Positions 7,954 to 16,704 of a stretch of 64,000 nt of DNA are shown piece after piece. Numbering within the stretch: position 1 is the first letter of the stretch; each line of letters opens with the position of its first letter. The stretch is taken from NCBI RefSeq assembly GCF_021568695.1, contig NZ_JAKGTI010000003.1, positions 80,943-144,942 on the forward strand, written 5' to 3'. Source of the stretch: Maritalea mediterranea (lineage in GTDB: Bacteria; Pseudomonadota; Alphaproteobacteria; Rhizobiales; Devosiaceae). The notes under the pieces are model-generated. The model saw only the letters and a list, made by a program, of their open reading frames with translations. It made no database searches and was not told where the DNA came from. The position numbers and the translations under genes are program-made.

Positions 7954-8514
7954 TTAAGCGGCAGCTTCTTCGCCGGTCTCGTCTGATTTTGCTCCACGGC
8001 GTGGGCTTTTGGCGAGATTCTTTTGGATAAGCTTGACAGCTTCTGTGAGCGAAATGCGGTTCACCGCGGCGATTTCGCGGCTCATACGGTCAATCGCTGC
8101 TTCAAACAATTGGCGCTCTGAGTAAGATTGCTCAGGCTGATCGTCTGAACGGAAAAGGTCGCGCACAACTTCAGAAATTGAAATCAGATCACCTGAATTG
8201 ATCTTGGCTTCATATTCTTGTGCCCGACGGCTCCACATGGTGCGCTTAACACGGGCGCGCCCTGTAACGGTCGAAAGTGCTTTTTCTACGGTTTCTTCGT
8301 CTGCCAATTTACGCATGCCAACGGTTTTGACTTTTGCGAGTGGCACACGGAGGGTCAACTTATCCTGCTCAAAATTAATCACAAAAAGCTCGAGGGACAG
8401 GCCCGCGACTTCTTGCTCTTCAATGCCGGTAATCTGGCCAACGCCATGCGACGGGTAAACAATGTACTCACCAGTTTTAAACCCTTGACGCTGCACTGAT
8501 TTTTTAGTTGCCAT
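7954..8514 (-). CDS. carD: CarD-family transcriptional regulator
   Basis: A 186-residue RNA polymerase-binding regulator that stabilises open promoter complexes. The N-terminal RNAP-interaction domain is recognisable from FKTGEYIVYPSHGVGQITGI through ELFVINFEQDKLTLRVPLAK. The C-terminal helical part includes MWSRRAQEYEAKINSGD and YSERQLFEAAIDRMSREIAA. The start is the ATG at 8514 with AGGAG 9 nt upstream; further in-frame codons upstream do not look like protein. It ends in an acidic/alanine tail. It is separated from fdxA by two terminators, so it has its own promoter. Confidence 0.93.
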   Translation of the reverse strand: MATKKSVQRQGFKTGEYIVYPSHGVGQITGIEEQEVAGLSLELFVINFEQDKLTLRVPLAKVKTVGMRKLADEETVEKALSTVTGRARVKRTMWSRRAQEYEAKINSGDLISISEVVRDLFRSDDQPEQSYSERQLFEAAIDRMSREIAAVNRISLTEAVKLIQKNLAKSPRRGAKSDETGEEAAA

Positions 8515-8595
8515 ATAATGGTACTCCTGTTGACGCCCAAACGTTTTCCCACGTTTGTTTTGGCTTTTATCGCCCCCAGTCACAACCTATTCCGA

Positions 8596-8652
8596 CACAA
8601 GGATGAGGCCCCAATTTTGATGGGTTACCAAAATGTTAATCCTGTCCTTGTG
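8596..8652. repeat. Inverted repeat upstream of carD
   Basis: CACAAGGA (8596-8603) and TCCTTGTG (8645-8652) are exact reverse complements 41 bp apart in the region upstream of carD. This may be an operator pair or chance; nothing else in this stretch is recognised. Confidence 0.3.
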
Positions 8653-8656
8653 AAGC

Positions 8657-8680
8657 AAAAAAAACGTGCCCTCCGGCACG
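8657..8680 (-). terminator. Rho-independent terminator (minus strand)
   Basis: On the minus strand the stem CGTGCC/GGCACG (8665-8680) is followed by eight T residues (complement of 8657-8664). It would stop readthrough from fdxA before carD. Confidence 0.8.
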
Positions 8681-8725
8681 GCTGGTTAGAATAAAATCGC
8701 GACTGTTATGTATTTGTAACACAAA

Positions 8726-8753
8726 ATGCCGCCAGAATCAATTTTGGCGGCAT
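8726..8753 (-). terminator. Hairpin downstream of fdxA
   Basis: Arms ATGCCGCCA (8726-8734) and TGGCGGCAT (8745-8753) form a 9-bp stem about 55 bp after the fdxA stop, followed on the minus strand by TTTTG. It is a likely first terminator for fdxA, backed up by the stronger one at 8657-8680. Confidence 0.65.
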
Positions 8754-8807
8754 CACGACTTGTCCAGCGATTTTTTATAGTAAAAAAGAGGCTAACTAGA
8801 CCAGGTC

Positions 8808-9146
8808 TTAGTCGCCTTCGCCAGGTGCTTCAGAGAAGTATTTCTCAAGTTTTCCCTTTTCACCATCATATTTTTCAGCGTCAGATGGGGCATCGCGCTT
8901 TTCGGTGATGTTGGGCCAAATTTCAGCAAACTTGGTGTTCAGCTCCAACCAGCTTTCAAGGCCAGGCTCGGTGTCCGGTACAATGGCTTCTGCCGGGCAT
9001 TCGGGTTCACATACGCCACAATCGATACATTCATCAGGATGGATAACCAGCATGTTCTCGCCTTCATAGAAGCAATCTACGGGGCATACTTCCACGCAAT
9101 CCATATATTTACATTTGATGCAATTGTCGGTGACGATATAGGTCAT
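8808..9146 (-). CDS. fdxA: 7Fe ferredoxin FdxA
   Basis: A small cytoplasmic electron carrier of 112 residues. Cysteines at 9, 12, 17, 21 and 25, followed by the cluster [12 protein letters not shown], match the [3Fe-4S][4Fe-4S] pattern of FdI/FdxA ferredoxins. The acidic C-terminal extension ([18 protein letters not shown] onward) also fits the family. It is transcribed alone between the S4/helicase pair and carD, with two terminators downstream. Confidence 0.95.
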   Translation of the reverse strand: MTYIVTDNCIKCKYMDCVEVCPVDCFYEGENMLVIHPDECIDCGVCEPECPAEAIVPDTEPGLESWLELNTKFAEIWPNITEKRDAPSDAEKYDGEKGKLEKYFSEAPGEGD

Positions 9147-9251
9147 GTAGCCAATTCCACTTTGCTATCCGCCCGTTTTTAGAACGGTTTTAGATTTTGG
9201 TTATTGGCTAAAGCCTTTTCCAAAAAAGTGCAAGTCATGAAAAGGGGTTTC

Positions 9252-9282
9252 CTTTTTCAAAGTTTGGTGAAATTTGAAAAAG
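9252..9282. repeat. Perfect 10-bp inverted repeat
   Basis: CTTTTTCAAA (9252-9261) and TTTGAAAAAG (9273-9282) are exact reverse complements with an 11-nt spacer, between the S4-protein stop and fdxA. It could be a weak terminator for the helicase/S4 transcript or an operator for fdxA. Confidence 0.45.
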
Positions 9283-9321
9283 GTGAGCTGTTTTTCGGGC
9301 GAAAACAAAATGGTCGCAATT

Positions 9322-9717
9322 TTAGGGTGCGCTTTTGTCCAAAAAGGACTGGGTTTGCCGCCGTTCCTTTTTGGTTGGGCGGCCTGCGCCTTTCTCCCGA
9401 ACGGCCTGTGGCAAAGGGCGCGGCCCTTCGGTTCTTGGCGGGGGCGGGGGGCTTAAATCTTCATAAAGTTCAGCGGCCTGGGTGGCCGAGCCGCGTCTTT
9501 CACCTAGCCGCACCACGCGATAGATTTTGATCTGCCGCGGCAGGGTGACGGTGAGTACATCACCCACTTTGATCTTGTGGGCGCAATCATTGCAGCGCTC
9601 TTTGTTGATCTTGACGTGACCGCCATTGACCAGCTTTTGCGCCAGCGTGCGCGTTTTGACGCAGCGGACAAACCACAGCCATTTATCAATACGCAGTTTG
9701 CCCGCGGGCGCGTCCAT
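9322..9717 (-). CDS. S4-domain RNA-binding protein (Hsp15/HslR-like)
   Basis: A 131-residue protein whose first 55 residues form an S4 RNA-binding domain (LRIDKWLWFVRCVKTRTLAQ, then LVNGGHVKINKERC), as in heat-shock protein 15, which binds stalled 50S subunits carrying nascent chains. Two cysteines in ERCNDCAHKI follow. The C-terminal half is proline- and lysine-rich and probably disordered. The ATG directly follows the helicase stop codon with no gap, so the two are translationally coupled on the minus strand. Confidence 0.87.
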   Translation of the reverse strand: MDAPAGKLRIDKWLWFVRCVKTRTLAQKLVNGGHVKINKERCNDCAHKIKVGDVLTVTLPRQIKIYRVVRLGERRGSATQAAELYEDLSPPPPPRTEGPRPLPQAVREKGAGRPTKKERRQTQSFLDKSAP

Positions 9718-12615
9718 TTATTGCTTTTTGAGCGCCATCAAGGCCGCAAAAGGCGAATCGGGGTCGATTGGCTTTTGCTTTTTCTCCGGGCGCTGATTTT
9801 GGTTGGCGTGACGTTTCGGGCCCTTGCCATTTTGCGGCTTGCCGCGCTTCTGGCCCTTGGCCGGGCGCTTATTGCCGCCTTTGGCATGGTGAGGCTTGCG
9901 GTTATTGCTCCGACCGCCCGGATACCAGATTTCGTCAAACTGCTCTTCGGGTTCGGCGGTTTCGGTGGTTGCAGCACTATCAGCTTCCGCTGTGGCAGCA
10001 GGCTGTTCGGCATCCGCCGCAGGTGCGTCAGAGGTTTCTGCGGCTTCAGTTTTCACCTCGGCTACTGGTGCTGTCTCTGCAGCGGGCGCATCAGCGGCTG
10101 GTTCCACGCTGACGGCGACTTGAGGCGCCTCAGCATTTTCCGCTTCAGGTTGCGGATCAATTTTGATGCGGTTGACGCGATAGCCAAGGCTTTTGAGCAC
10201 AGAGCTGAACTCTTCCCCGGCACAGCCCAGAAGCGATGTCATTTCCACGGTGACGCGGAAGCCATTGCCGGGGGCTGCCCCTTCAGGCACCTCAGTGTCC
10301 TGATTGCGGGTCGGATCAAAGCTGATCAGCGGCCGAATCAAATCGGCGAGCCGTTCCAGAATGTCCACGCGCACGGCCCGTTGGCCCACCACTTTAAAGC
10401 CGGCAATTTCATAAAGCTCTTTAGCAAAGGTCGGGTCCACATCGATGGACGTGCGACCAGACAAAATGATTTGTGGCAATTCAGATACGCCGGGTTGGCG
10501 CACGCCGCCATTTTGCAGCGCCCACAAAACTAGCGCCAATTCGCGGGGCGCAGGCTTTAGCGATAGCGGCACATAAATGTGGTAGGCACCAAATTTCACG
10601 CCCATTTTGCGCATCACGCCGCGCACATCCTGATCAAGACTTTTGACCTCTTGCGCCACGTCCGCGCGGGGCAAGACGCCCAGCTTTTCTGAAAGCTGAT
10701 AGGCGACACCTCGGGCCGTTCCATCCAACTCGGTGGGTTCGCGCAATTGCAACAGCGGCTCCAGCAAGGTGTTGACGTGATGTTTCAGCCAAAGCGAAAC
10801 GCGCTCCTGCACCGCTTCTAACTCGGCACCGTTCAGGCTCTCGTCGGCCAGGATGACCGCGCGAGGGCGAAACATTTCATCCCCCTGAGCCAAATCCGCA
10901 ATAATTTCGCCGCGCCAGCGGATCAACCCGTCTGTCGCCAGCACAAATTCATCATTGGGGGCATCGGCGACTTTTTCGGCGCGCTTCTTGATCTCTGGCG
11001 CAATGGCCACACCGGCAGCGGAGCGCAGATTTTTTGCATCGCCGCCATCGCCGGGACTGAGATTAAAGCGGAAGCCTTCAATAGATCCGATTTTGTGACC
11101 CTCAAGGGATACGTCGCCGCTTTGGGAAATTTCAGGTGTCGTCATATTCTTATCTCTTAAATGGCGCAGAAGGACGCTCGTGCGCCGATCAACAAATCTT
11201 TGGGTAAGCCGCTCATGGAGCGCATCTGATAAATTGTTTTCAATTTCACTTGTTTTTTCACGCCAGTGGGTCGGATCTTTTAGCCAGTTTTTACGGTTTG
11301 CGACAAATGTCCAGGTTCGAATTTGTTTAATACGATTGGACAGAGTGTCAATATCGCCATCGCTATTGTTGCAAAAGCTGACCTGTTCGTCCATCCAGTC
11401 TTCAAAAATATGGCCATTGCTGCCAAGATTTTGAAAGATTGTGGCAATTATCTCACCATGCTGGGCGGGAGAGATGGAGCGATAGTCGGGGATCTGCGCA
11501 CATTCCCAAGCCAAACTGGTTTGTTCTACGCCCTTGATCTCACCAATACGCGGGTGCCGCTGCAAAAATTCGAGGGCCAATTGGTCTTTGGCGGTAGGGA
11601 TGTTTGTCAGTAATTTATGCTGGGCCGGAATTTCCAGTGACTGCCGCAATGCGTCCAGTGAGCGCAGATCATAATTGCGCGAGCGCCACTGCAGCAATTT
11701 GACCGGTGCAAATTCATGGCTTTCGAGCTGTTCGATCACCTCATCGCTAAAAGGCGCGATGCCGCCGGTGATGCCAAAGGTGCCATCGCGCTTGTGGCGG
11801 CCGGCGCGCCCGGCAATCTGGGCGAGCTCGGCCGGGGTGAGATGGCGCAGTTGCTTGCCGTCAAATTTCATATCCGCGGCAAAAGCGACGTGATGAATGT
11901 CGAGGTTCAGGCCCATGCCGATAGCATCGGTGGCGACCAGAAAATCCACATCGCCATTTTCATAAAGATCGACCTGCGCGTTGCGGGTGCGCGGGCTGAG
12001 GGCGCCCATCACCACGGCTGCCCCGCCGCGCTGACGGCGGATAAGCTCGGCAATGGCGTAAACCTCATTGGCCGAGAAGGCGACAAGGGCCGAGCGGCGC
12101 GGCTGACGCGTGATCTTCTTCGAGCCGATATAGTCAAGATTGGAAAAGCGCGGCCGCATAATAATATCGACATCGGGCAGCAACGCGGAAATGATCGGCG
12201 CCATAGTGCCCGCGCCCAAGAGTAGCGTTTCCTGCGTCCCTCGGCTGTGCAAAATCCGGTCGGTAAACACATGGCCGCGGTCGAGATGGGTCGCGGTCTG
12301 GATTTCATCCACCACCACGCATTCCACGCTTAGCTCTGTGGGCATGGCCTCCACCGTGGCCACCCAATAGCGGGCCTTGTCCGGCACGATTCGCTCTTCG
12401 CCGGTCACCAGTGCCACATAGTCCGGTCCGACGCGTTGGCACAATTTCTGATAAATCTCACGCGCCAGCAGCCGCAGGGGCAGGCCAATGATGCCGGAGC
12501 GATAGGCCAGCAGACGCTCAATGGCATAATGGGTTTTGCCCGTATTGGTGGGCCCCAAAATGGCTTTGAGATTTGGGCCCTTGGCGGGGCGGATGAAAGG
12601 GTGAGGTGCGTTCAT
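9718..12615 (-). CDS. Suv3-like helicase-related protein
   Basis: A 965-residue superfamily 2 helicase. Motif I GPTNTGKT is at residues 20-27, with motif II VVDEIQTATHLDRG and motif VI AQIAGRAGRHKRDG downstream. The order and spacing resemble mitochondrial SUV3 and its alphaproteobacterial homologues, which unwind RNA during degradation; the RNA role here is inferred. The last roughly 170 residues are Ala/Glu/Pro-rich, then strongly Lys/Arg/Asn-rich, likely disordered and nucleic-acid binding. It is followed without a gap by the S4 gene. It has no degradosome partner nearby. Confidence 0.88.
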   Translation of the reverse strand: MNAPHPFIRPAKGPNLKAILGPTNTGKTHYAIERLLAYRSGIIGLPLRLLAREIYQKLCQRVGPDYVALVTGEERIVPDKARYWVATVEAMPTELSVECVVVDEIQTATHLDRGHVFTDRILHSRGTQETLLLGAGTMAPIISALLPDVDIIMRPRFSNLDYIGSKKITRQPRRSALVAFSANEVYAIAELIRRQRGGAAVVMGALSPRTRNAQVDLYENGDVDFLVATDAIGMGLNLDIHHVAFAADMKFDGKQLRHLTPAELAQIAGRAGRHKRDGTFGITGGIAPFSDEVIEQLESHEFAPVKLLQWRSRNYDLRSLDALRQSLEIPAQHKLLTNIPTAKDQLALEFLQRHPRIGEIKGVEQTSLAWECAQIPDYRSISPAQHGEIIATIFQNLGSNGHIFEDWMDEQVSFCNNSDGDIDTLSNRIKQIRTWTFVANRKNWLKDPTHWREKTSEIENNLSDALHERLTQRFVDRRTSVLLRHLRDKNMTTPEISQSGDVSLEGHKIGSIEGFRFNLSPGDGGDAKNLRSAAGVAIAPEIKKRAEKVADAPNDEFVLATDGLIRWRGEIIADLAQGDEMFRPRAVILADESLNGAELEAVQERVSLWLKHHVNTLLEPLLQLREPTELDGTARGVAYQLSEKLGVLPRADVAQEVKSLDQDVRGVMRKMGVKFGAYHIYVPLSLKPAPRELALVLWALQNGGVRQPGVSELPQIILSGRTSIDVDPTFAKELYEIAGFKVVGQRAVRVDILERLADLIRPLISFDPTRNQDTEVPEGAAPGNGFRVTVEMTSLLGCAGEEFSSVLKSLGYRVNRIKIDPQPEAENAEAPQVAVSVEPAADAPAAETAPVAEVKTEAAETSDAPAADAEQPAATAEADSAATTETAEPEEQFDEIWYPGGRSNNRKPHHAKGGNKRPAKGQKRGKPQNGKGPKRHANQNQRPEKKQKPIDPDSPFAALMALKKQ

Positions 12616-13085
12616 AGGTCTCTTCGGGCCAAACAGGTTTCAACCCGGCTTTAGCGATGCTTTATGTCGGTTTCAAATTGAAACATGTTGGGGTGGAGAT
12701 ATCCATGCTGTTTACGATTGGTACAAAGTGCGAACAAATAAGGTCCGAATCGCGCTTTTGTCCATATTCTGATTTCGTTCTATACCGTATATAGTAGGGG
12801 TGATCGGTCCTGCCTACAATTTTCGATATTTTCATCCCTTCTTTACCATCATATCGGCTTTTTCCGTTTAGAATGATGAAGGTTTGGTTAAAATTTTAAC
12901 TTTGTTTACCTGCCTTGTTTTTGTGTGAAGGCCTTGCCGTTGAAAAGAATTGCGATCTTAACGCTTTAGAGGCCAAAAATAAGGCCATATTGGGCAAAAA
13001 TTTACGAAAAAACTGTTGCCGTCTCAATTTGGGAATGGGGACGCAACAGAATCGCGCCGATTTGGTAACGGTCGTATTGCGACGT
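12616..13085. other. Intergenic region with two palindromes
   Basis: This 470-bp, AT-leaning stretch separates the helicase start from the DUF3108 stop. I see no convincing gene. It holds two exact palindromes: GTTTCAAATTGAAAC at 12670-12684 and GTTAAAATTTTAAC at 12887-12900. The first lies 55 bp upstream of the helicase start, where an operator or promoter would be expected. Confidence 0.5.
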
Positions 13086-13907
13086 TTAATTGACGGTGAG
13101 GCGGGTCAGCACCATCGATAGGTCGCCGAAGGCAGTGCCGATCAATATGCGATAGGGAATGGCGTATCCCGTGTCTTCGAGCGGCGCGAACCAGATGAGA
13201 AAGCGCTGGTTGTTTTTCATATAGGTGGTGCTGGCGCTGTCGCTGAAATGGCCGGAGATCGGCTTATAGCGCAATTTGCACAGCACAACCGGGCCCTGAT
13301 AGCCGGTGCGTTGGGACGTGGCGGTTTGGTTCTCGGCAAAGCTCATCCTAATGTCGAACCGCTCGATTCCGGTATAGATATCGAGATCGCGGTTGCAGAT
13401 TTCGGGTGATAAGCTGTCGGCCTTTACCAAAAAAGCGGCCACGGGATCGTTCACGCCTTTGCGGTGGTCGGGCTTTACCGGCACCCGATTCACATTGTCG
13501 GTAAGCTTGGGGGTGACTTGGAAGCTGGTGACATTGCTGTTTTGCGCCTGAAATTTGACCTCAAAGGTTTCATTGTTGGCGGCCGTGGCGAGCCTGAATT
13601 GCTCACTTTGCAACCCATTGGCGCCCACCTTGCCCTTGGAGTTCAGGTCTGCCGTACCTGCAGCCACAAGGCTGGCGAGGCCGGAAACTAAACCGTCAAT
13701 ATTCACGGCATATGTGCTGCCATCATTTTGATAGTCGATGCTGACCTGGGCAATATTGACGCCGCGCAGGGTGACCACATAGCTGGCATCGGCGTCGAAG
13801 GCTGAGGCAGATGCAGTGCCGACCAGAAAAAGAGCGGCCGACGCCGCGCTGAAAGTGTGAATAAGGCGTCTGGAAAAACGCTTGACGCTCGACTTCAAAA
13901 TGGCCAC
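13086..13907 (-). CDS. DUF3108 domain protein, exported
   Basis: A protein of about 273 residues with an N-terminal signal peptide (KRFSRRLIHTFSAASAALFL, cleavage near ASASA). The mature part is mostly beta-type, with segments such as VSIDYQNDGSTYAVNIDG, SEQFRLATAANNETFEVKF and ERFDIRMSFAENQ, typical of the DUF3108 family of periplasmic proteins of unknown function. The start is uncertain: GTG at 13907 (upstream AGGGAG) or TTG at 13931. It is divergent from rpmB, an arrangement I recall from other Hyphomicrobiales. Confidence 0.8.
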   Translation of the reverse strand: MAILKSSVKRFSRRLIHTFSAASAALFLVGTASASAFDADASYVVTLRGVNIAQVSIDYQNDGSTYAVNIDGLVSGLASLVAAGTADLNSKGKVGANGLQSEQFRLATAANNETFEVKFQAQNSNVTSFQVTPKLTDNVNRVPVKPDHRKGVNDPVAAFLVKADSLSPEICNRDLDIYTGIERFDIRMSFAENQTATSQRTGYQGPVVLCKLRYKPISGHFSDSASTTYMKNNQRFLIWFAPLEDTGYAIPYRILIGTAFGDLSMVLTRLTVN

Positions 13908-14030
13908 GTTTCGCCCGTGCTCCCTCAACAAAAATTGACCGCGCGGCCAACTCGAATCAGTTTTTCTTCAGACTGACCGTTGATCCGGGTGGATTCAAGG
14001 CAAGAATAGGACAAATTGCCAATCAGGTGC

Positions 14031-14059
14031 TTGACTAAAGAGGCTAAGTTCTCTAATTA
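14031..14059 (+). promoter_or_regulatory. Candidate promoter of rpmB
   Basis: TTGACT (14031-14036) is followed after 17 bp by TAATTA (14054-14059), about 85 bp before the rpmB start. The -35 hexamer is strong; the -10 is only fair. Confidence 0.45.
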
Positions 14060-14144
14060 GACGCGACTTTTCATTAATATGAGATCGACAATAGCCGCTC
14101 ATGGGGCGGGTTTGTTGGTTTTGACCGAACAGGATGTGAGTAAA

Positions 14145-14435
14145 ATGGCACGACGTTGTGAACTTTCTGGCAAAGGCGTGATGTCAGGCAATAATGTGAG
14201 CCACGCGCTCAACCGGACTCGTCGCAAGTTTTTGCCTAACTTGTGCAGTGTGACTTTGATGTCTGAAGCGCTGGGCGAAGGCGTGAAACTGAAAGTTTCT
14301 GCTTCTGCATTGCGCACCGTTGAGCACCGTGGTGGTTTGGATGCCTATTTGCTGAAAGCAAAAGACACCGAATTGTCTCCACGTGCGTTGAACGTGAAAA
14401 AAGAAGTGCGCAAGGCACTTGCTGAAGCGTCTTAA
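14145..14435 (+). CDS. rpmB: 50S ribosomal protein L28
   Basis: Large-subunit ribosomal protein bL28, 96 residues. The N-terminus [20 protein letters not shown] and the following [11 protein letters not shown] are diagnostic of the long alphaproteobacterial form. ATG at 14145 has AGGA about 10 nt upstream; an in-frame start at 14079 would add a non-homologous 22-residue leader. Confidence 0.97.
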   Translation: MARRCELSGKGVMSGNNVSHALNRTRRKFLPNLCSVTLMSEALGEGVKLKVSASALRTVEHRGGLDAYLLKAKDTELSPRALNVKKEVRKALAEAS

Positions 14436-14568
14436 TTTTTTGCACTTGAGCTGCTTGAAAATTTAAAGATTTTCGCTGGTGCCGCGCAAAGCTTTTTGCG
14501 CGGTGCTTTTTGTTGGATGTGGCGCTGGTCACCTGCCGGTTTTGCCATTTTATATAGAGGTGCATGAA

Positions 14569-15213
14569 ATGGTGCTCACTCGTCTTTTGGTGGCCATTGT
14601 GGCCATGGCTGTTGTGGTAACAGCTTCGAACTATCTGGTTCAATTCCCCGTACAAGCGCAATTGGGGCCTGCCAATCTGGCTGATATCCTCACCTGGGGC
14701 GCTTTTACCTATCCTTTCGCTTTTCTGGTCACAGATTTGACCAACCGCTTTTTCGGGCCTGAAAAAGCACGCATTGTCGTGTTTGTCGGTTTTGCCCTGG
14801 CGGTTGTTTTGTCCATCTTTATGGCCACCCCGCGGATCGCTGTGGCGTCCGGCACGGCCTTCTTGACCGCGCAATTGCTGGATGTGGCGATCTTTGACCG
14901 CCTGCGCAATGGCGTCTGGTGGAAAGCACCGCTCGTTTCCTCCGGCATTGCATCTGTGTTTGACACCTTGCTGTTCTTCTCGCTGGCCATGGCCCCAGCC
15001 TTCGCCTTTATCGATGGGTGGTTTGGTATGGACGACAGCTCATTGGGCTTCCCGGTGCCATTCCTCAGCTTTGGCCCGGAAACGCCGCTTTACTTCTCGC
15101 TGGCCGTTGGCGATATGCTGGTGAAGGCTTTGGCCGTTGTGGCCCTGCTGCTGCCCTACCAAGCGCTGCGCCGTGTCATCGCGGCCCGCATGGAGCCGGC
15201 CCCTGCCTCATAA
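14569..15213 (+). CDS. Queuosine-precursor transporter (YhhQ/VUT family)
   Basis: An inner-membrane protein of 214 residues with about six hydrophobic segments. Family features include ADILTWGAFTYPFAFLVTDL near the N-terminus, the following NRFFGPEKAR, and FLTAQLLDVAIFDRLRN in the middle. Members import the queuosine precursor preQ0/preQ1 for tRNA modification. The start at 14569 is supported by AGAGG 8 nt upstream. It is 133 bp downstream of rpmB and ends at a strong terminator, so it may partly share the rpmB transcript. Confidence 0.87.
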   Translation: MVLTRLLVAIVAMAVVVTASNYLVQFPVQAQLGPANLADILTWGAFTYPFAFLVTDLTNRFFGPEKARIVVFVGFALAVVLSIFMATPRIAVASGTAFLTAQLLDVAIFDRLRNGVWWKAPLVSSGIASVFDTLLFFSLAMAPAFAFIDGWFGMDDSSLGFPVPFLSFGPETPLYFSLAVGDMLVKALAVVALLLPYQALRRVIAARMEPAPAS

Positions 15214-15269
15214 TTCGAGATTCCAAGACGCTGCGCCTCCCTTTTAAGATGCAGCGTTTATCGTGAGCG

Positions 15270-15308
15270 AACCCCAAGCATGTGCCAATGTGCTTGGGGT
15301 TTATTTTT
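15270..15308 (+). terminator. Rho-independent terminator after the transporter gene
   Basis: Arms AACCCCAAGCA (15270-15280) and TGCTTGGGGTT (15291-15301) form an 11-bp stem followed by TATTTTT. The next gene on the other strand ends at 15316, so it may serve both. Confidence 0.85.
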
Positions 15309-15315
15309 GAAGGGG

Positions 15316-15954
15316 TCAATGGACGGGAGGGTTGCGCCAGTTAGAGACGGAAAAGGGCTTGGTGAGGGTGCGCTCGACCAGCTCGAGATGATCCTGGCCA
15401 TAAAAGGGGTCGCCATCCACAATATAGGTGGGGGAGCCAAAGACATTTTGGCTGATGGCCCATTCTGTATTGGCCTTGAGTTTGTCCTGCACATCATGGC
15501 TGCCCGCCGCCGCCAACAAGCTGTCGGCATCATGACCCAGCGCCGTGGCCAATCGGTGCAAGGTGGGTACATCGGAGAGATCCGCATCGTCGCGCCAATG
15601 GGCTTCGAGCAGTTTATGCGCCATGGCGTCAGGTGCCGGGCCGCTTTCACCCGAGGCAAGAATCAGGCCGGAGGCAAGACCATAATCGGCGTCATGATAG
15701 GTGGGGCGGAAATGGATGATGGGCACATCGCGATATTCTGCCCAGCGCTCAATCTCTCGGCCAAAGAAATAGTCAACATTGGCCTGGCGCCGCTCCCGAA
15801 AGGCTTTGCCGCCCTGGCGCTGCACCACGGGGGACAGCAGAATGGGCTTATGGATCAGGGTGACATTGTGCCGGGCGCAGATCTCGTACAAGCGGGCTGA
15901 GCCGATATAGGCGAAAGCAGAATGGGCGGAATAGACATATTCGATCGTTGGCAT
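15316..15954 (-). CDS. DsbA-family isomerase-like protein (2-hydroxychromene-2-carboxylate isomerase type)
   Basis: A 212-residue thioredoxin-fold protein of the DsbA/kappa-GST type. The N-terminal EYVYSAHSAFAYIGSARLYE replaces the usual SPY/CxxC active site with a Ser-centred motif, as in 2-hydroxychromene-2-carboxylate isomerases. The C-terminal VFGSPTYIVDGDPFYGQDHL is diagnostic. It probably uses glutathione on an unknown substrate. It starts 10 bp after the TetR gene stop, so the two form one minus-strand operon. The start has no clear ribosome-binding site. Confidence 0.8.
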   Translation of the reverse strand: MPTIEYVYSAHSAFAYIGSARLYEICARHNVTLIHKPILLSPVVQRQGGKAFRERRQANVDYFFGREIERWAEYRDVPIIHFRPTYHDADYGLASGLILASGESGPAPDAMAHKLLEAHWRDDADLSDVPTLHRLATALGHDADSLLAAAGSHDVQDKLKANTEWAISQNVFGSPTYIVDGDPFYGQDHLELVERTLTKPFSVSNWRNPPVH

Positions 15955-15964
15955 GGGGAGACTC

Positions 15965-16633
15965 TTAACGCTGGTCGGGGGCTTGGTCGGGGGCAAGGCC
16001 TGAGAGGATGAGGCCCAGCCCAAAATCAAACTGGGTCACGCCATCATAGTCGCCGTTGATCAGGGCTTTGGTGGCGCCGTGCAGATAGGGATAGTCATTC
16101 TTGCTGATTTCGGGCAGATAATGGTCGGCGGCAGCGCGATATTCCGTCGGCTCCACCGGAAAGTTGAGTTCCTGCATAGTGTAGCCAAAAGTGTGGCTAT
16201 CAATCGCGTTGCGGGCCCAGTCGGCGGCGGCATAGGAAAATCCGGCATTGATCAGGCAGCCCAGCGTGGCATTGGCATCGCGCATAGTGTGCGCCCCATT
16301 GGTGATGGTGGAAATCAGTAGGGTTGGTGCCCACGGATGTCGCAAGAAGGTCTGGCGCATGCTGTGCGCCCGCCGCCGCAACATCTCTTTCCATGGCCCA
16401 TCTTCATCCGGCAGTTCAAAGTCGCTCACCACATTATCGAGCATCAGGCTCAGCAAGTCTTCCTTGTTTGCAACATGATTATAGATCGACATGGCGGTGA
16501 CATTTAGCGCCGCGGCAAGCTTTCGCATGGAGAGCGCCTCAATGCCTTGCGTATTGGCAATGCTGAGCGCCGCTTCGATGATTTTGGACGTGGTCAGCGT
16601 GCGGCGTTTGTCGGATTGAGTTGAAGAAGGCAT
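15965..16633 (-). CDS. TetR-family regulator, divergent from a DUF6326-like gene
   Basis: A one-component repressor of 222 residues. The N-terminal helix-turn-helix spans about 13-60 (ALSIANTQGIEALSMRKLAA, then ALNVTAMSIYNHVANKEDLL). The C-terminal ligand domain resembles the TetR_C type (FLRHPWAPTLLISTI; WARNAIDSHTFGYTMQELNF). It is co-transcribed with the DsbA-family gene and divergent from a membrane protein gene. Two palindromes between the divergent starts are the likely operators, implying autoregulation. The ligand is unknown. Confidence 0.9.
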   Translation of the reverse strand: MPSSTQSDKRRTLTTSKIIEAALSIANTQGIEALSMRKLAAALNVTAMSIYNHVANKEDLLSLMLDNVVSDFELPDEDGPWKEMLRRRAHSMRQTFLRHPWAPTLLISTITNGAHTMRDANATLGCLINAGFSYAAADWARNAIDSHTFGYTMQELNFPVEPTEYRAAADHYLPEISKNDYPYLHGATKALINGDYDGVTQFDFGLGLILSGLAPDQAPDQR

Positions 16634-16669
16634 GGGCGCGAATCGATCTCACACGAAAAGACTTGACGG

Positions 16670-16684
16670 ATATACAGTGTATAT
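16670..16684. promoter_or_regulatory. TetR operator candidate 1
   Basis: ATATACAGTGTATAT is a perfect palindrome around a 3-nt centre, between the divergent TetR gene and the gene at 16751. It repeats at 16705-16719 with the same arms. Confidence 0.75.
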
Positions 16685-16704
16685 TTATAGCTGAACGTCG
16701 TCAA

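Noticed and set aside
12915..13121. Small plus-strand open frame before the DUF3108 stop
   Set aside because: No ribosome-binding site, overlaps the 3' end of the DUF3108 gene, and composition is not protein-like.
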